Below are positions 24,901 to 35,265 of a stretch of DNA of 64,000 nt, piece by piece (the first letter of the stretch is position 1; each line of letters starts with the position of its first letter). Source of the DNA: Deuterostichococcus epilithicus (Eukaryota > Chlorophyta > Trebouxiophyceae > Prasiolales > Stichococcaceae); the NCBI GenBank assembly GCA_033439295.1, contig JAVTLE010000011.1:2511095-2575094 (forward strand). Direction: 5' to 3'. The position numbers and the translations under genes are program-made. The notes under the pieces are model-generated. The model was not told the origin of the DNA. It saw nothing but the letters and a program-made list of their open reading frames with translations, and made no database searches.

Positions 24901-25303
24901 CGCCTGCCGGCCACCTACCAGGTGCGCCCAACTATGTGATCTTGCCATCTTGGCTATGCTTCAAAGACGACTTCACGGATGAGTGTCGCATGTGCACACC
25001 TCGTGTGCACACTCTGGACGCCTTGCACCCTTAACACTCGTCGTGGTAATCCTCTCCTGCTGTACCGGTACCTTGCCACATTCATGCGGTGCTTTACATT
25101 ACTGTCTGACCTCGCAGGCTGTGCTGACGCCGGCGCGCATGATGTACCACGCCTTTGGTGTCGAGGCAGCGCGCCGCATCGATGCCGCTGTGGACTTTGC
25201 CAGCATTGCCGGCGGCGCCAAAGGTGGCTTTGGCAACTTTGCCATTGCCGTGGGCCTGGCCCTGCGCACTGGGGTTGCCGGCATGATCACCGGCAGCAAG
25301 TGA
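21994..25303 (+). CDS. Membrane EF-hand protein with C-terminal Hint (Hedgehog Hog-like) autoprocessing domain, copy A
   Basis: Twelve exons: 21994-22134, 22282-22320, 22442-22477, 22604-22684, 22849-23035, 23170-23246, 23433-23652, 23799-24025, 24202-24306, 24452-24607, 24769-24921, 25118-25303; total 1608 bases, 535 residues. Residues 35-46 form a canonical EF-hand loop (DMDGDGMVSKEE). A hydrophobic span at about 66-89 (GVFVLVFTIILLGCIAGLIV) gives one membrane pass with no signal peptide, so the EF-hand should face the cytosol and the rest the lumen or outside. An ectodomain with NST sequons and Ser/Thr-rich stretch follows, then a Cys-rich linker (KCCNDP, RCCGGGGDCDANC). The Hint domain starts at Cys306 (GGCFPASAEAV), has LRIGDKV, the T380-x-x-H383 block (LELTGGHFVP) and the Hog-like strand NIVVNGVLAS near 441-450. 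The last 60 residues are Gly/Ala-rich and hydrophobic, in the position of the adduct-recognition region. Intron 10 uses a GC donor. Self-cleavage before Cys306 is inferred, not shown. Confidence 0.85.
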
Positions 25304-25628
25304 GCCAGAAAAGACATGACCTGACATGATAACGCTGCATGCGCCCAATGTCACGCAAGAGCAAGTAAGGTCGGAATTGCTGCGACTGATTTTTCTTGCA
25401 AATCGTCGTGAGCTCGATAGTACCTCGTGGGCCTCGCCAAAGGACAGTTCGGTGTTGTTTTGTCACAGTAAATGGAGAGAACATTTGCTAGGTCGCTGCT
25501 TGTTACCTGTTCTGGTACTCTACCTTCTTGTTCGCTGTGTTGCTTTCTGCAGTTGCCAAGAGAAACACTCGGCACTGCTGACCAAAAACGACCCCCAACC
25601 CCATTGCGGTGCGGCACTGCAACATCAC

Positions 25629-25678
25629 TGAAGCTCCACCTCGAGGCATCTTTCAGCGCATCCCGTCCTTGGCCTTAT
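25629..25678 (-). pseudogene. Captured, decayed copy of the PheRS terminal exon
   Basis: Matches 30679-30729 (blocks GAAGCTCCACCT, TTTCAGCGCATCCCG-like and TTGGCC). On the minus strand the frame is broken (the original VRDALKDDL segment gains a stop after GMR). It has no upstream exons, so it is a by-product of the duplication that made copy A. Confidence 0.8.
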
Positions 25679-25713
25679 AGACACAGAAGGAGGCTTGACA
25701 ACGAGACAACAGT

Positions 25714-25741
25714 GCTTCATGCTTCATGCTTCATGCTTCAT
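25714..25741 (+). repeat. Heptamer tandem repeat (GCTTCAT)4
   Basis: Four perfect units. The equivalent place in unit B (about 30773) has a single TTCATGC, so the expansion arose after duplication. Confidence 0.93.
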
Positions 25742-27066
25742 GCTTCCCGACTGCAGTGCATGCTTGCGGCTCTGAGAAGCCGCGCAGTCAAAACAATAAA
25801 TCAATACTACTTTTGCCGAGCGCGCAGCTCATCCAAGGTCGCGGCAGCACCGTGGGTAGTTACGCATCGCAGTGGTGTGACACATGAAGCTTGCCGTGCG
25901 TCTGGAAACGCGCTGGTGCCGCACCCGAGTACCGGTAGCACAAGTAGCGCTATGCACATAACGCGCCTGATCCCATCACTCTACAGGTCCGCTGCCTTCC
26001 CCGCCCGAGGCGCCCTCAGACCAGGGCCAGGCCCTTGAGTGCGCTGAGGTGGGGCAACGTCTGGGTATTGTCCTAGGGTTTAGGGCATTTGGAGGGCCAT
26101 TTGTACGTCGTGAGTGCAGATCTCGATTATACGCATTGGCTCCTCCGGTGGTTGTCGGACAGTGTCGGAAGACGTCCAGCCTCCCTCAACATCGATCGCC
26201 CCATCCGTCTGTTCAAGTGCTCAGTTGCAAGCCCTATTGCGCACACTTCCGCCAGCGCAGCCGTCTCTGCAGCACAGGCGCTCTGCACCTGGCACAAGTG
26301 CACAGCCTGTCGCGATTACATTGACAGCCCCGCCCAGAGCCCCCAACCCCGTCGCGGCATTGTAAGCGACTATGGACGCGTCGGCGCCGGCCTTGAACGG
26401 GTGAGCTGGGCTGTCGATGGTCCGAACATCTCGTTATGAAAGGGCCTGTGAGCAATCGCAAGATATCTGCGGGCAGCAGCGATGTGCCGGCGTGCATCTG
26501 ATGCTGCCTCGAGCTGTTAGCACGGTCTTCTAGGGGACTTCGTCCCCTCCAGCGCCCACCCGATCTAGCACACTTTGCCGGCTGCTGCGCCAAACCAACT
26601 TTGTGCACAGCTGGCGAGCACCAACTTGAGGTGGTGAAACCGAGCCGCTCGCAGCCCCATAGATCACAGCCAGGCACCCTGGCTGCGACACTACTACAAG
26701 CAGAGTGCGTTTGCTGCTGCGGTCGAACACCTCTCTCAGATATTGACTGATATGACTAATTTCATACGGCGGGATCGCCTTGTCGAGTAAGAGCAGGGGC
26801 CCGGTGTGTCCAATTTTCCGACGACACCTTCACCTCCAGCTCTGCAAGCCTTTTTAGAAACCACGGGGATTGTGGCCGCGGTCTGCTGTCCCGCCCGATG
26901 CAGCTGGCGTCATCGACAGGCTGGCGAGTCTGGCCAGCGCCTGGCAGGCTGGCAGCAGGTGCATGCCAGATGCCTGTAGCCACGCTGGCAGGCGCCCGCA
27001 ATTTTGCTGTACGCATTGCGGCAGGCTAACGATTGTCCGCTCACAACAAGCAGGGCCAACAACAAG

Positions 27067-30000
27067 ATGAACAACAGCCTGAAGGTCGACGTGCCGGCCG
27101 GCAGTGGTAAAGACCTCTCACGCCTGCCCACACGGCGGCGGCGCGTGCAGGAGCGCCTCGCGCAACTGGACATGGACGGCGATGGGATGGTGTCCAAGGA
27201 AGAACTGGTGGGAACACACGCCTTTCCACATTTTCCGCCTCCGGCATTGCATTTTTCTGCACTAGTACGTGGCAATGATAATGGTGAAGTCGCTGCTTCT
27301 AGCAGCGATTTTCCCCCCTGCCATGCGGTGCGCCATCAGCCTCTGGTGTCGGCTGACAGATCCTGCTCTCTTCACGACGCAGATCGGCTTCATCGAGGAC
27401 ACTATTGCAACCGAGACCCAGGTAATGAAGCCTGGCAGGCATTGCGCTCAACTGTGCGATGGCGTGATGGATATGCAGAACCGCACCTGCTGCAGTGCAA
27501 GTATAGTCTTGTTGTCTCCGCCTCCTCATGACTCACAATATACATTTACAGGTCAAATATCTCAAGTGGGCTGGCGTCTTCGTGCTGGTAAGAATTCTCT
27601 GTATGGTCTGTCACTTGTTGAACTGTTGCTGGTGGTGTCAGCGCTAGTGGGCTGATGCACTCAATAAGTATGCGCCTCTCTTGACCATCACAAGATGACC
27701 ATCTGATAATGCAGGTGTTCACCATCATCCTGTTGGCCTGCATTGCGGGACTCATTGTCGGCATCACCAAGGCTTTGCGCGAGACGAAGTCTTCGGTGCG
27801 ATTTTGATGCTCTGACCTATGCTGCAGCCCATGATGACCGTCCAGCAACACGGCTTGAGTCATCAGAGCAGCTGCATGGCGTTGTGACGCGCGCAACCAG
27901 CGACTCGACGATGGCAGCACGGCGCTGACACTGCGTCATCCCCTGCACACAGGACGGCGCGCTTGTTTCCAACTCGTCCGGCGCGACGCTCCGCACCGCG
28001 TCCGCCAGCTACATGCAGCCCATGGTGACGGCGGCGAGCACGATGGCTTCTGGCCGCCGGCTGCAGCAGACCGGCGCGGATCTGGTCGGCACCATCCCCA
28101 CCTCCACCGTCGCGACCTACTGCAAGTACCTCCACGAAGGTGAGCTGAGGACCCCTGGCTTTGCGTGGGATCTCGCTTGCTACTCCCAATGCTCGCCATG
28201 TCATTCAATGGATGGCTGTCTGCGGCATCTAACCAATGCATTGCCTGCTGGCTTAGTTGTGTCATTCAGCTCAACCGAATGTGGCTGCCATGCAGGCTAC
28301 ATCACCGTGCCAACATCTGCCACCTTCATGAACGGCAGTGCTGAGATCGTCGACGGCGTCTCCTCCGTCCAGGTGCGGCAGCCATGATATGCGAAGCGTG
28401 CTTACTGCTCAAGGAGGCCTGGGCTGAAAGCAGCTCTGTCAGGATGCAGCCCTTGGAACGTTGCAGTCGACCCTTGCGTCCATCACCGCTTGACAGCTGG
28501 GGGGTACTGATCACGCTGTGGGATAGCGAAGCATGTGACCATCCTGCCCTTGCACTCCAGATCACGGGGGAGACAAAGTGCGTGGACTGGGTGGCTGGCC
28601 TCAGCCCTTCCGACATCCAGCAGGGGCCCGCGGTACCGGCAGGTGGCGTCAAGGGCACTTTCATCTACGACAGTAGCCAATACTCGGTGGAATGCCTGAC
28701 CGGGAAAAAAAATTGCACCGTCCTCTTCACGGGCACCTCATCCAACAGCACCGCTACGTCAACCTCGGGCCGCCGCCTGCGTGAGTGTCCATATCATGTT
28801 CGTGCAGATTCGTAGCCGGCCTGGCCTCTCTGCTGTGCTTACGGCTTGGCGCACTATCTTTGCAGAATCACATTCCGGACGGCGGCTGACACAGATTCGT
28901 TTTGCGTCCGCAGACCAATATACCCCTGGTCCATGCGACTATTATAATCAGCGAGGACTGAAGTGTCCCCAGCCAAGCTGCTTCCCAGCTTCTGCGGAGA
29001 CTTTGACGTCCTCGGATGGTGGTGTGACAACCGCTGTGAGTCGCATGGACCAGCTGCGTATCGGCGACAAGGTGCGCTGCAGTGCCAGGAGATGCATGTT
29101 AGACATCGATGGTACATTGCCATTGCAAACTCCAGACGCTGCAGGGCAGGCTCCGCGCATGAGCCTTGTGTAGGCATGCTTTGCCGGAGCTGTTGCAGCC
29201 AGCGTTCTGCTCACGGTGCATCATACTGCATCACACTGCAGGTGTTGACCCGCGACGCTGCTGGCAACATGGCCTTCGAGGATATCTACGTGTTTGGCCA
29301 CCAGGATGCATCTGCCACTGCTCCCTTCGTTCGCATCCACACTGAGGTGCGCCCGCGGGCACGATCATCCATGTGCCACACTGGGCCTCAGCAGCCTGGT
29401 GGGTACAGAGGACATGGATTGTACCTCACCAGCTACGATGCTCAACCTCGACCCGTCTAACAGACACATTGCTCCTGCCCACAGGGGAGCTCCAAGGCCC
29501 TGGAACTGAGTGGCGGCCACTTTGTGCCGACGCTCGACGCCGCTGGCAAGCGCCGCATGCTGCGGGCCCAGGCTGTGCGCGCGGGCCAGATCGTCCTGGT
29601 TGCCGTCGCCAGCGAATTCCAGCCCCGCACAGTCACGAAGGCGCGTATTTGAGTCTCAGATGCTGCATTGCTCTGATGTCGCATGGGTGCAGTGGTGAGC
29701 GGCTGCCGTGCCCGTCAAGCACAGCTTCAGCAGGCCGGATGTTGACGGTTGAGGGCGCCTGTCAAACTCGCAGGTCACCAGCGCCACGATGCGCGGCCTG
29801 TACAACCCGTTCACCTTGGGCGGCGACATCGTCGTCAATGGCGTCCTGGCGTCAGCGCACAGCGAGTGGTTCCTGGACGGCGTGGTGCCGGACGCCTGGG
29901 CGCACCGCCTGCCGGCTACCTACCAGGTGTGCCCAACTGCGTACTCAATCTCGGCTACTGGTCCCAGTGACACCTTCACGGATCAGTGGCGCGTGTGCAC

Positions 30001-30316
30001 GCCCAGCGTGCACACTCTGGGCGCCGTCCAGGTGACCCGTAGTAACGACGTCTGCTGAGGAGTGCCTGCCTGTGCCTCACTACGCCATTGCATCCCAAGT
30101 GGTGCTTTACATTAGTGTCTGACCTCGCAGGCTGTGCTGACTCCGGCGCGCATGATGTACCACGCCTTCGGCGCCGAGGCGGCGCGCTGCATTGATGCCG
30201 CTGTGGACTTTGCCAGCATTGCCGGCGGCGCCAAAGGTGGCTTTGGCAACTTTGCCATTGCCGTGGGCCTGGCCCTGCGCACTGGGGTTGCCGGCATGAT
30301 CACCGGCAGCAAGTGA
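27067..30316 (+). CDS. Membrane EF-hand protein with C-terminal Hint domain, copy B
   Basis: Twelve exons: 27067-27207, 27383-27421, 27552-27587, 27715-27795, 27953-28139, 28296-28372, 28561-28780, 28914-29071, 29242-29346, 29485-29640, 29774-29926, 30131-30316; total 1539 bases, 512 residues. Eleven exons have the same length as in copy A. Exon 8 is 69 bases shorter because the Cys-rich linker is replaced by a shorter one (PGPCDYYNQRGLKCPQPS). The presumed nucleophile is Cys283 (SCFPASAETL). The TxxH threonine is a serine (S357, LELSGGHFVP). The EF-hand loop and membrane span are kept. The frame is open throughout, so the gene is not a pseudogene on sequence grounds. Intron 10 again starts with GC. 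It converges with PheRS, 362 bases away. Same inferred topology as copy A; ligand, partners and cleavage are unknown. Confidence 0.85.
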
Positions 30317-30678
30317 GCCAGAAAAGGCATGACAAGACCTGACATGACAAGGCTCTGCATGTCATCGAAGACGTCAAGGCAAGAGGAAGTAGGGGTCTGG
30401 AATTGCGACAGATCGGCTTGCAAATTATTGCGAGTTCGACAGCTCATTGGCCTCGTCACAGGAAAGATCGTTGTTTCTTTGTCACTGTGTTGGAGCGGAC
30501 TTATCGCTACGTTGCAGCACGTTTCTTTTCTGTTGTTAGGTATATGATTGCTGTGTTGCTTCTCTAGCTGCGGTTGCAGTGACTCGATCCTAGGCTGAAA
30601 TAGGTAAGCAACAGCTGGCATGCTGGTCCAGCCGACCCCCAGCCCCATTTGCGGCTTGTGGCAAAATGTGCTGCCACA
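30317..30678. other. Convergent 3' region between Hint B and PheRS
   Basis: 362 bases between the two stop codons; both 3' untranslated regions must lie here. Nothing else is recognised. Confidence 0.7.
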
Positions 30679-33600
30679 TCATCGAAGCTCCACCTTCAGA
30701 TCATCCTTCAGCGCATCCCGCACTTGGCCCTGCAAACACGGATGGAGGGTTCAGAACGAGACTCTATGTGACTTCATGCTCGTCAACGCAGCGGCTGGAG
30801 GGCAGTGCACGCTTAAAGCTTTCAGGCGCCGCATGAACCACGATAATCACCTGGAGACTGTTGATCTCCTCGTCCGTCAAAGACCTGCAGGCAGGGAACG
30901 CGTCACGGTGTGTCTGTCTGCGCAAGTGGTGCACTGTGAATACGCCGGCTTTGCCCGCCCTGCTCTGCCGCTGAAGGGAGGTGCTTCCTGTGACGCCGCT
31001 TGTGCAGCGGCTGCAACGCTGTGCACCACACGTCAGGCGGGCGCACCGCTCGTTGGAGCGGTAGGCGATGCGGAAGCAGTTGGAGGTGCGGCCGGTCTTG
31101 GGGTTTGTGAAGTCGTCGATGAGCTTCACCTCCTCCACCAGGTCGCCTGCACTCAGGAAGGGAAGCATGTCTGGGCATCTCCATGTGCTGTTCCAGCATA
31201 TGGTTCTGCACCACGGTGTGTGCAGCACCTGCCAGGCACCCTGTCTGGGATTGTGCTGAGCGCCTGATGCAGCCACACATGCCAACGAGCTGAGCGTCAC
31301 CTGCGATGCCGCGCACCGCCTCGCACAGGTTGTTCTCTGTGAAGTCGTCGTTGGTCCAGAAGCTGACGTCCTGCAGCAGAGGCAAATCAGCTGACGCGTT
31401 ATTTGCTGCTGGATGTTGTGTCGTAATTCGCGCTGCCGGCTGCATGTACGGTCTGTCCATGTTGCGCATCACGTGTCGCAAAGCTCAACAGCATCAGGCG
31501 CTCATGCGCCTCAACCAGTTGCAACTCTGCGCACCTTGAAGCAGGGCGGAAACTTGGAGAAGGGCTTGAAACGCGCATTCAGGTTACCGGCCTTAAACTG
31601 CTTCAGAAAGCGCTGGTCCTCCGACCAAAACAGCCTGCGGGTGTTTGACAAGAGCATGATCGGGCTGAGGGACACAGCAAACAGACTGGGACCTGAAGTA
31701 TGGAGGAAGCTGCGTTGAAGTCTGTACCTGCCCAGAGATCAGCGGGGCGGAACCAGATATGCGCAGGGGCTGCATTGCTCTGACAGCCCCACGTGGACTG
31801 GGTGTTTAGTACACAGGCGCTGAGAGGCGCGGCAGGCACTTGAGTGAGTGCCTGCAGACAAGGTGCCAGCTGACCAGCTGACGCACGCACCGGATGTCGG
31901 GGATGTCGAACAGCACCATCGCAAGGCGCTCCAGCCCCAGGCCGAAGGCCCAGCCTTTGTTGCCCGGTTGCCCATTGTCCTCAAGAATGGACTGCTGCAT
32001 GACGCCGCAGCCCAGCACCTCCAGCCACTCGCCGCAGAAGAAGATCTCCAGCTCGAAGGAGGGGTCGGTGAACGGGAAGTAGGCGTCCACTGCACGGGGC
32101 AGAGGGGAGGGATGCATGTTTGGGACCTGAGCATCTGTGCTGGCCATGAATAAGGGCAGAGCAACAGATGCACTGCCGACACATGCTTTGCATGGTCTCG
32201 AGAATTGCCACGCACCTGTCCCTCTCCCAACCCGCGGTCGGCAGTTTGAAGAACGCTGTCTCGAGCAAAGGGGGGGAGGGGTGGGGGGGGGGGGTGAGGC
32301 AGGCAGGTGATGCTCTGCACGCGGACACAAGCCCGCCAGCGGTCGGTTGACGAGGCGGCAGCAGCAGCAGTGGCTGCAGGTGGCACGCACCCCAGCGGGT
32401 CTCAATCTCCTGGCCGAACAGGTGGCGCGCGAGTCCCTCCAGGGTCTCCTTGAGTTCCGCCTCCACGAACTCCACGGCACCCTTGCCTGCATGGGAGTTC
32501 GCACAGATGATCATGAATGCGGAGTGGAACGGTGCACCTTGGACCCAGGAACGACAGGGCTACAAGGCGCCCTTACGCTTCTCTGCCACTGCCTCCGGCG
32601 CAGGTATGGGCAATGAATTTGGGCATAGTAAGCAGGCTAGCATGGCTCTGCCATCTCCCTCTCTCTCAAAATGCCAGCAATGGGAGGCGGGGCAGCCGAC
32701 GCAGCCTCTCTGAAATTGAGGAGAGACTCAATGTCGGTCGAGGCTGCTCGAAGGTCCGCAGCGTCATGTGTTCAAAATTCTGTCCACGCACAATCCAACA
32801 TCTGCGGTCTCCCCCGACAGGAAGAGGAGAAGGCTTCCTCAGATGATGGGACACCTCCATGGCATAACAGGTGGAAGCCGCTCAGAATATCCAAGGGCAG
32901 GAGCCGGCCTGGCAATTCAGCTCTCATCACCTGCAGCCTCCCAGGAGGTGGGTTCGTGGATGCGGACAGCCTCCATCTGATGAAACACCGGGTAGTGCGT
33001 CGCGTCCACGGTGTCGCGTCGGTACACATCGCCCGTCACCAGAAAAGCAGACTCACCCTTGCGCAGCAGCTCCGCCTGTGTGTATTGCATGAAACCGCAA
33101 ATGTGAAGTCACCAGGTCCAGGCAGCCAGGCATCCCATCCCAAAATGCCTGTTTTGGTTGTTGCTGTGCAGGCTAATTGACTGTGGATAACAGAAAGCTG
33201 GTGCCAGCTACAATAGAGCATGTACCTGGAATCGGCCTGTGGCGCCTGCTGGTGAATGATCGGTCCCATGCCCCAGCTCGACCCCGTGTGGCAGCCTTAC
33301 AGCTAGGATGGCAGAGCTGCCTTTGCGGTCGCGGCCGCCTTGGCAGCCACGCGTGTCAAACCCACCTGGTGCGCGGAGGTGTGACACCGCAGCACAGTGT
33401 CTGCGTCCACGTAGAACGTGTCGTTCGAGCCGCGGCTGACGTGGTCCGCCGGCACCAGCACGTCGTCGAAGTTTGCCTGCGGGAAGCGCGGCGCTGCTCT
33501 AGCTGCCACACGTGACCAGAGTGCACACCACAAGCCTACACAGTTATCTGTATGGCCATAGCAGGTGCAGGCACAAGCAGGTACCCATGCCTAGAAGCAT

Positions 33601-34404
33601 GTCCATGGCCATGCCCTCGGTATTTGCACGCTCAACGGGCGACGACTCTGCATTTCTGCTAGTTTGCAGTCCACGTCAGCGCCAGCATGCTGCCATTGAA
33701 GCATGTGCCTCGCCCTCATACACATGCACATGCGTCACACCTGCGTGGTGACGATGGGGTACAGGTCGTCAAAGGTGCGGTAGGGCCCCGAGCCGGTGCT
33801 GTCCATGTACTGGTAGATGGCATTCTTGATGATGCCCAGCGGGTGGTCCGGCCGCGTGTGCAGGTTGGCGCCCAGCCGCCGGAAGATGTGGTCCGTCACA
33901 TTGTTGCCCGGCTTCCCGGTGATCACATCTGCATTGCCTCGACAGCGAGTATGAGCACGTTGGTCCTCGTGCACCACCAGAGCCAGGAGCAGCAGGCGTG
34001 CGCTGTCAGCCATGGATGCGCGGATCTGCATCATTGTGTCAGAAAATTACGCTTGCATGCTGACATGTCGAAGAGTGCAACAGTGCCAGTCACAAGGAGC
34101 CGCTACCAGCCCCGAATCTCAGCTCGACACAGCATACTGCAGGATGCCAAACTGGCCTATGATGGCAACAGCGGCGGCAGACACCCACACCTTCTCGCCG
34201 CACTGCTGCCGGCGCCTGCTCCGTCACTGCAGCTGATGTGGTGACGTCCCGCGTCCGAGCCGACCGGGCAGCACTGCCGACGCCACCGCCATTCCTGCTG
34301 CTGCATGCGACATGTGCGGGTACCGCTGCGGACGTCACAGGGGTGCACACCCGGAAGGACCGCCGGAGACAGTCTGCTAGCCTCCCCGTGACTGCAGGCA
34401 GCAC
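30679..34404 (-). CDS. Phenylalanyl-tRNA synthetase, organellar single-chain type
   Basis: Charges organellar tRNA-Phe; monomeric form with a class II catalytic domain and a C-terminal anticodon-binding (FDX-ACB) domain. Eleven exons: 34404-34191, 33928-33741, 33476-33366, 33075-32931, 32486-32391, 32089-31891, 31634-31535, 31370-31301, 31146-31047, 30884-30851, 30729-30679; total 1308 bases, 435 residues, close to plant organellar enzymes. Exon 1 is an Arg/Ala/Ser-rich targeting peptide of about 70 residues ([19 protein letters not shown]). Catalytic signatures: [78 protein letters not shown]. The C-terminal domain shows [28 protein letters not shown] and [12 protein letters not shown], ending DDLKVELR. 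Targeting to mitochondrion, chloroplast or both cannot be told from sequence. Intron 5 carries a G-run at 32265-32300. Confidence 0.95.
32265..32302 (+). repeat. G-rich homopolymer-like run in a PheRS intron
   Basis: Runs of seven and twelve guanines around 32270-32292 on the plus strand, so the transcript is C-rich here. It lies close upstream of no exon border. Length may be unreliable in assembly. Confidence 0.8.
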
Positions 34405-35265
34405 GACCAGCCTTGGTTCAACAGCGCAACTGTTCTTCTTTTGGTCCAGACATCACTATGGGATTGCAGGGTCATGAGCTCAGCAAGAGCAGTCGCATTT
34501 CTTAAAACACTCTTCAGCGTCCCAGCTCCGTCACACAAGTGCACAAGCTCTCTCTGCAGCCGCTGGAGCTGCGCACCAGCGCTGCATGGGTGCCGTGCAT
34601 GCCGTAGTAAAGGCTGCCCCGTCTGCACCAGGCCGCGCGATGCCAACGACATTATGTGCACGCAAGCCTCAGAACGACGACAGTCCAAAGACGGACAGCA
34701 CGCATATGCAGATCCGAGCTGATGTGCATGGCCGATCATGCACCTCAAGACCAAAGCTGGTCAGTCTCCACAGAGTCGTCATGCGCAGGATTGGGCGCCC
34801 CTTGCTGTCGCAAGACTCCATCTTCACTTGCAGCCGGCTGCAGCACAAAATGTGCCTGTACATTCCGTTCTTTTTAGCTATGTCCGACGTGTGTGAGAGC
34901 AGCGCCCGCTTGCATCATCGCGTCTGGTCCCACGGCCAAAACCGGCTTTGCTTCGTTGGCAAAGCAGCGGCGTGTGCAGTGCGTCAGCTTGGCGCCACGG
35001 CTGAATCGCCAAGCCAGAAGGGGCTTCAGATCAGGCTGACGACCGCAGAGAGATCACACCCGAAGCTGCGGTGCAGCAAGCGGGCTTCGGCTCGACGATG
35101 AGAAATCGAGCCAAACATTCTTCAGCTCGATGTTTCAACCTCAACCCGAAAACCAGGCAGCCACCACAATGCATCCGCAACAGTCTCGCAAATACAACCA
35201 CAATGTTGCGTTCTCGGTACATTGTGCCAGCAAAAGCAACGATGTCAGCTGCAATGATGCTGTCT
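34405..35265. other. Intergenic: PheRS promoter and 3' flank of the TFxP-motif gene
   Basis: Both neighbours are on the minus strand. Open readings here show no protein signature. Confidence 0.6.

Larger units (their letters stand above)
20930..25770 (+). repeat. Tandem duplication, unit A (Hint gene A plus copied 3' end of PheRS)
   Basis: Unit A matches unit B (about 26105-30820) over upstream DNA, all twelve exons and the region past the stop. Offsets are 5073 bases at the start codons and 5013 at the stops. Exons are more alike than introns. Breakpoints are approximate, set by where similarity fades. Confidence 0.88.
25304..27066. other. Spacer between the two Hint genes
   Basis: Holds, in order, the 3' flank of copy A, a decayed copy of the PheRS last exon, a heptamer repeat, a unique spacer of a few hundred bases (about 25770-26100) with a TAGGGTTTAGGG motif at 26078, then the duplicated upstream region of copy B from about 26105. 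Confidence 0.75.
26105..30820 (+). repeat. Tandem duplication, unit B (Hint gene B plus native 3' end of PheRS)
   Basis: Partner of unit A. It includes the genuine PheRS last exon and part of its last intron, showing that B is in the original place next to PheRS and A carries the extra copy, or that the crossover occurred inside the PheRS 3' end. Confidence 0.85.

Noticed and set aside
27067-30316. Copy B of the Hint gene as a pseudogene
   Set aside because: All twelve exons keep frame and splice sites and the presumed catalytic Cys and His are present.
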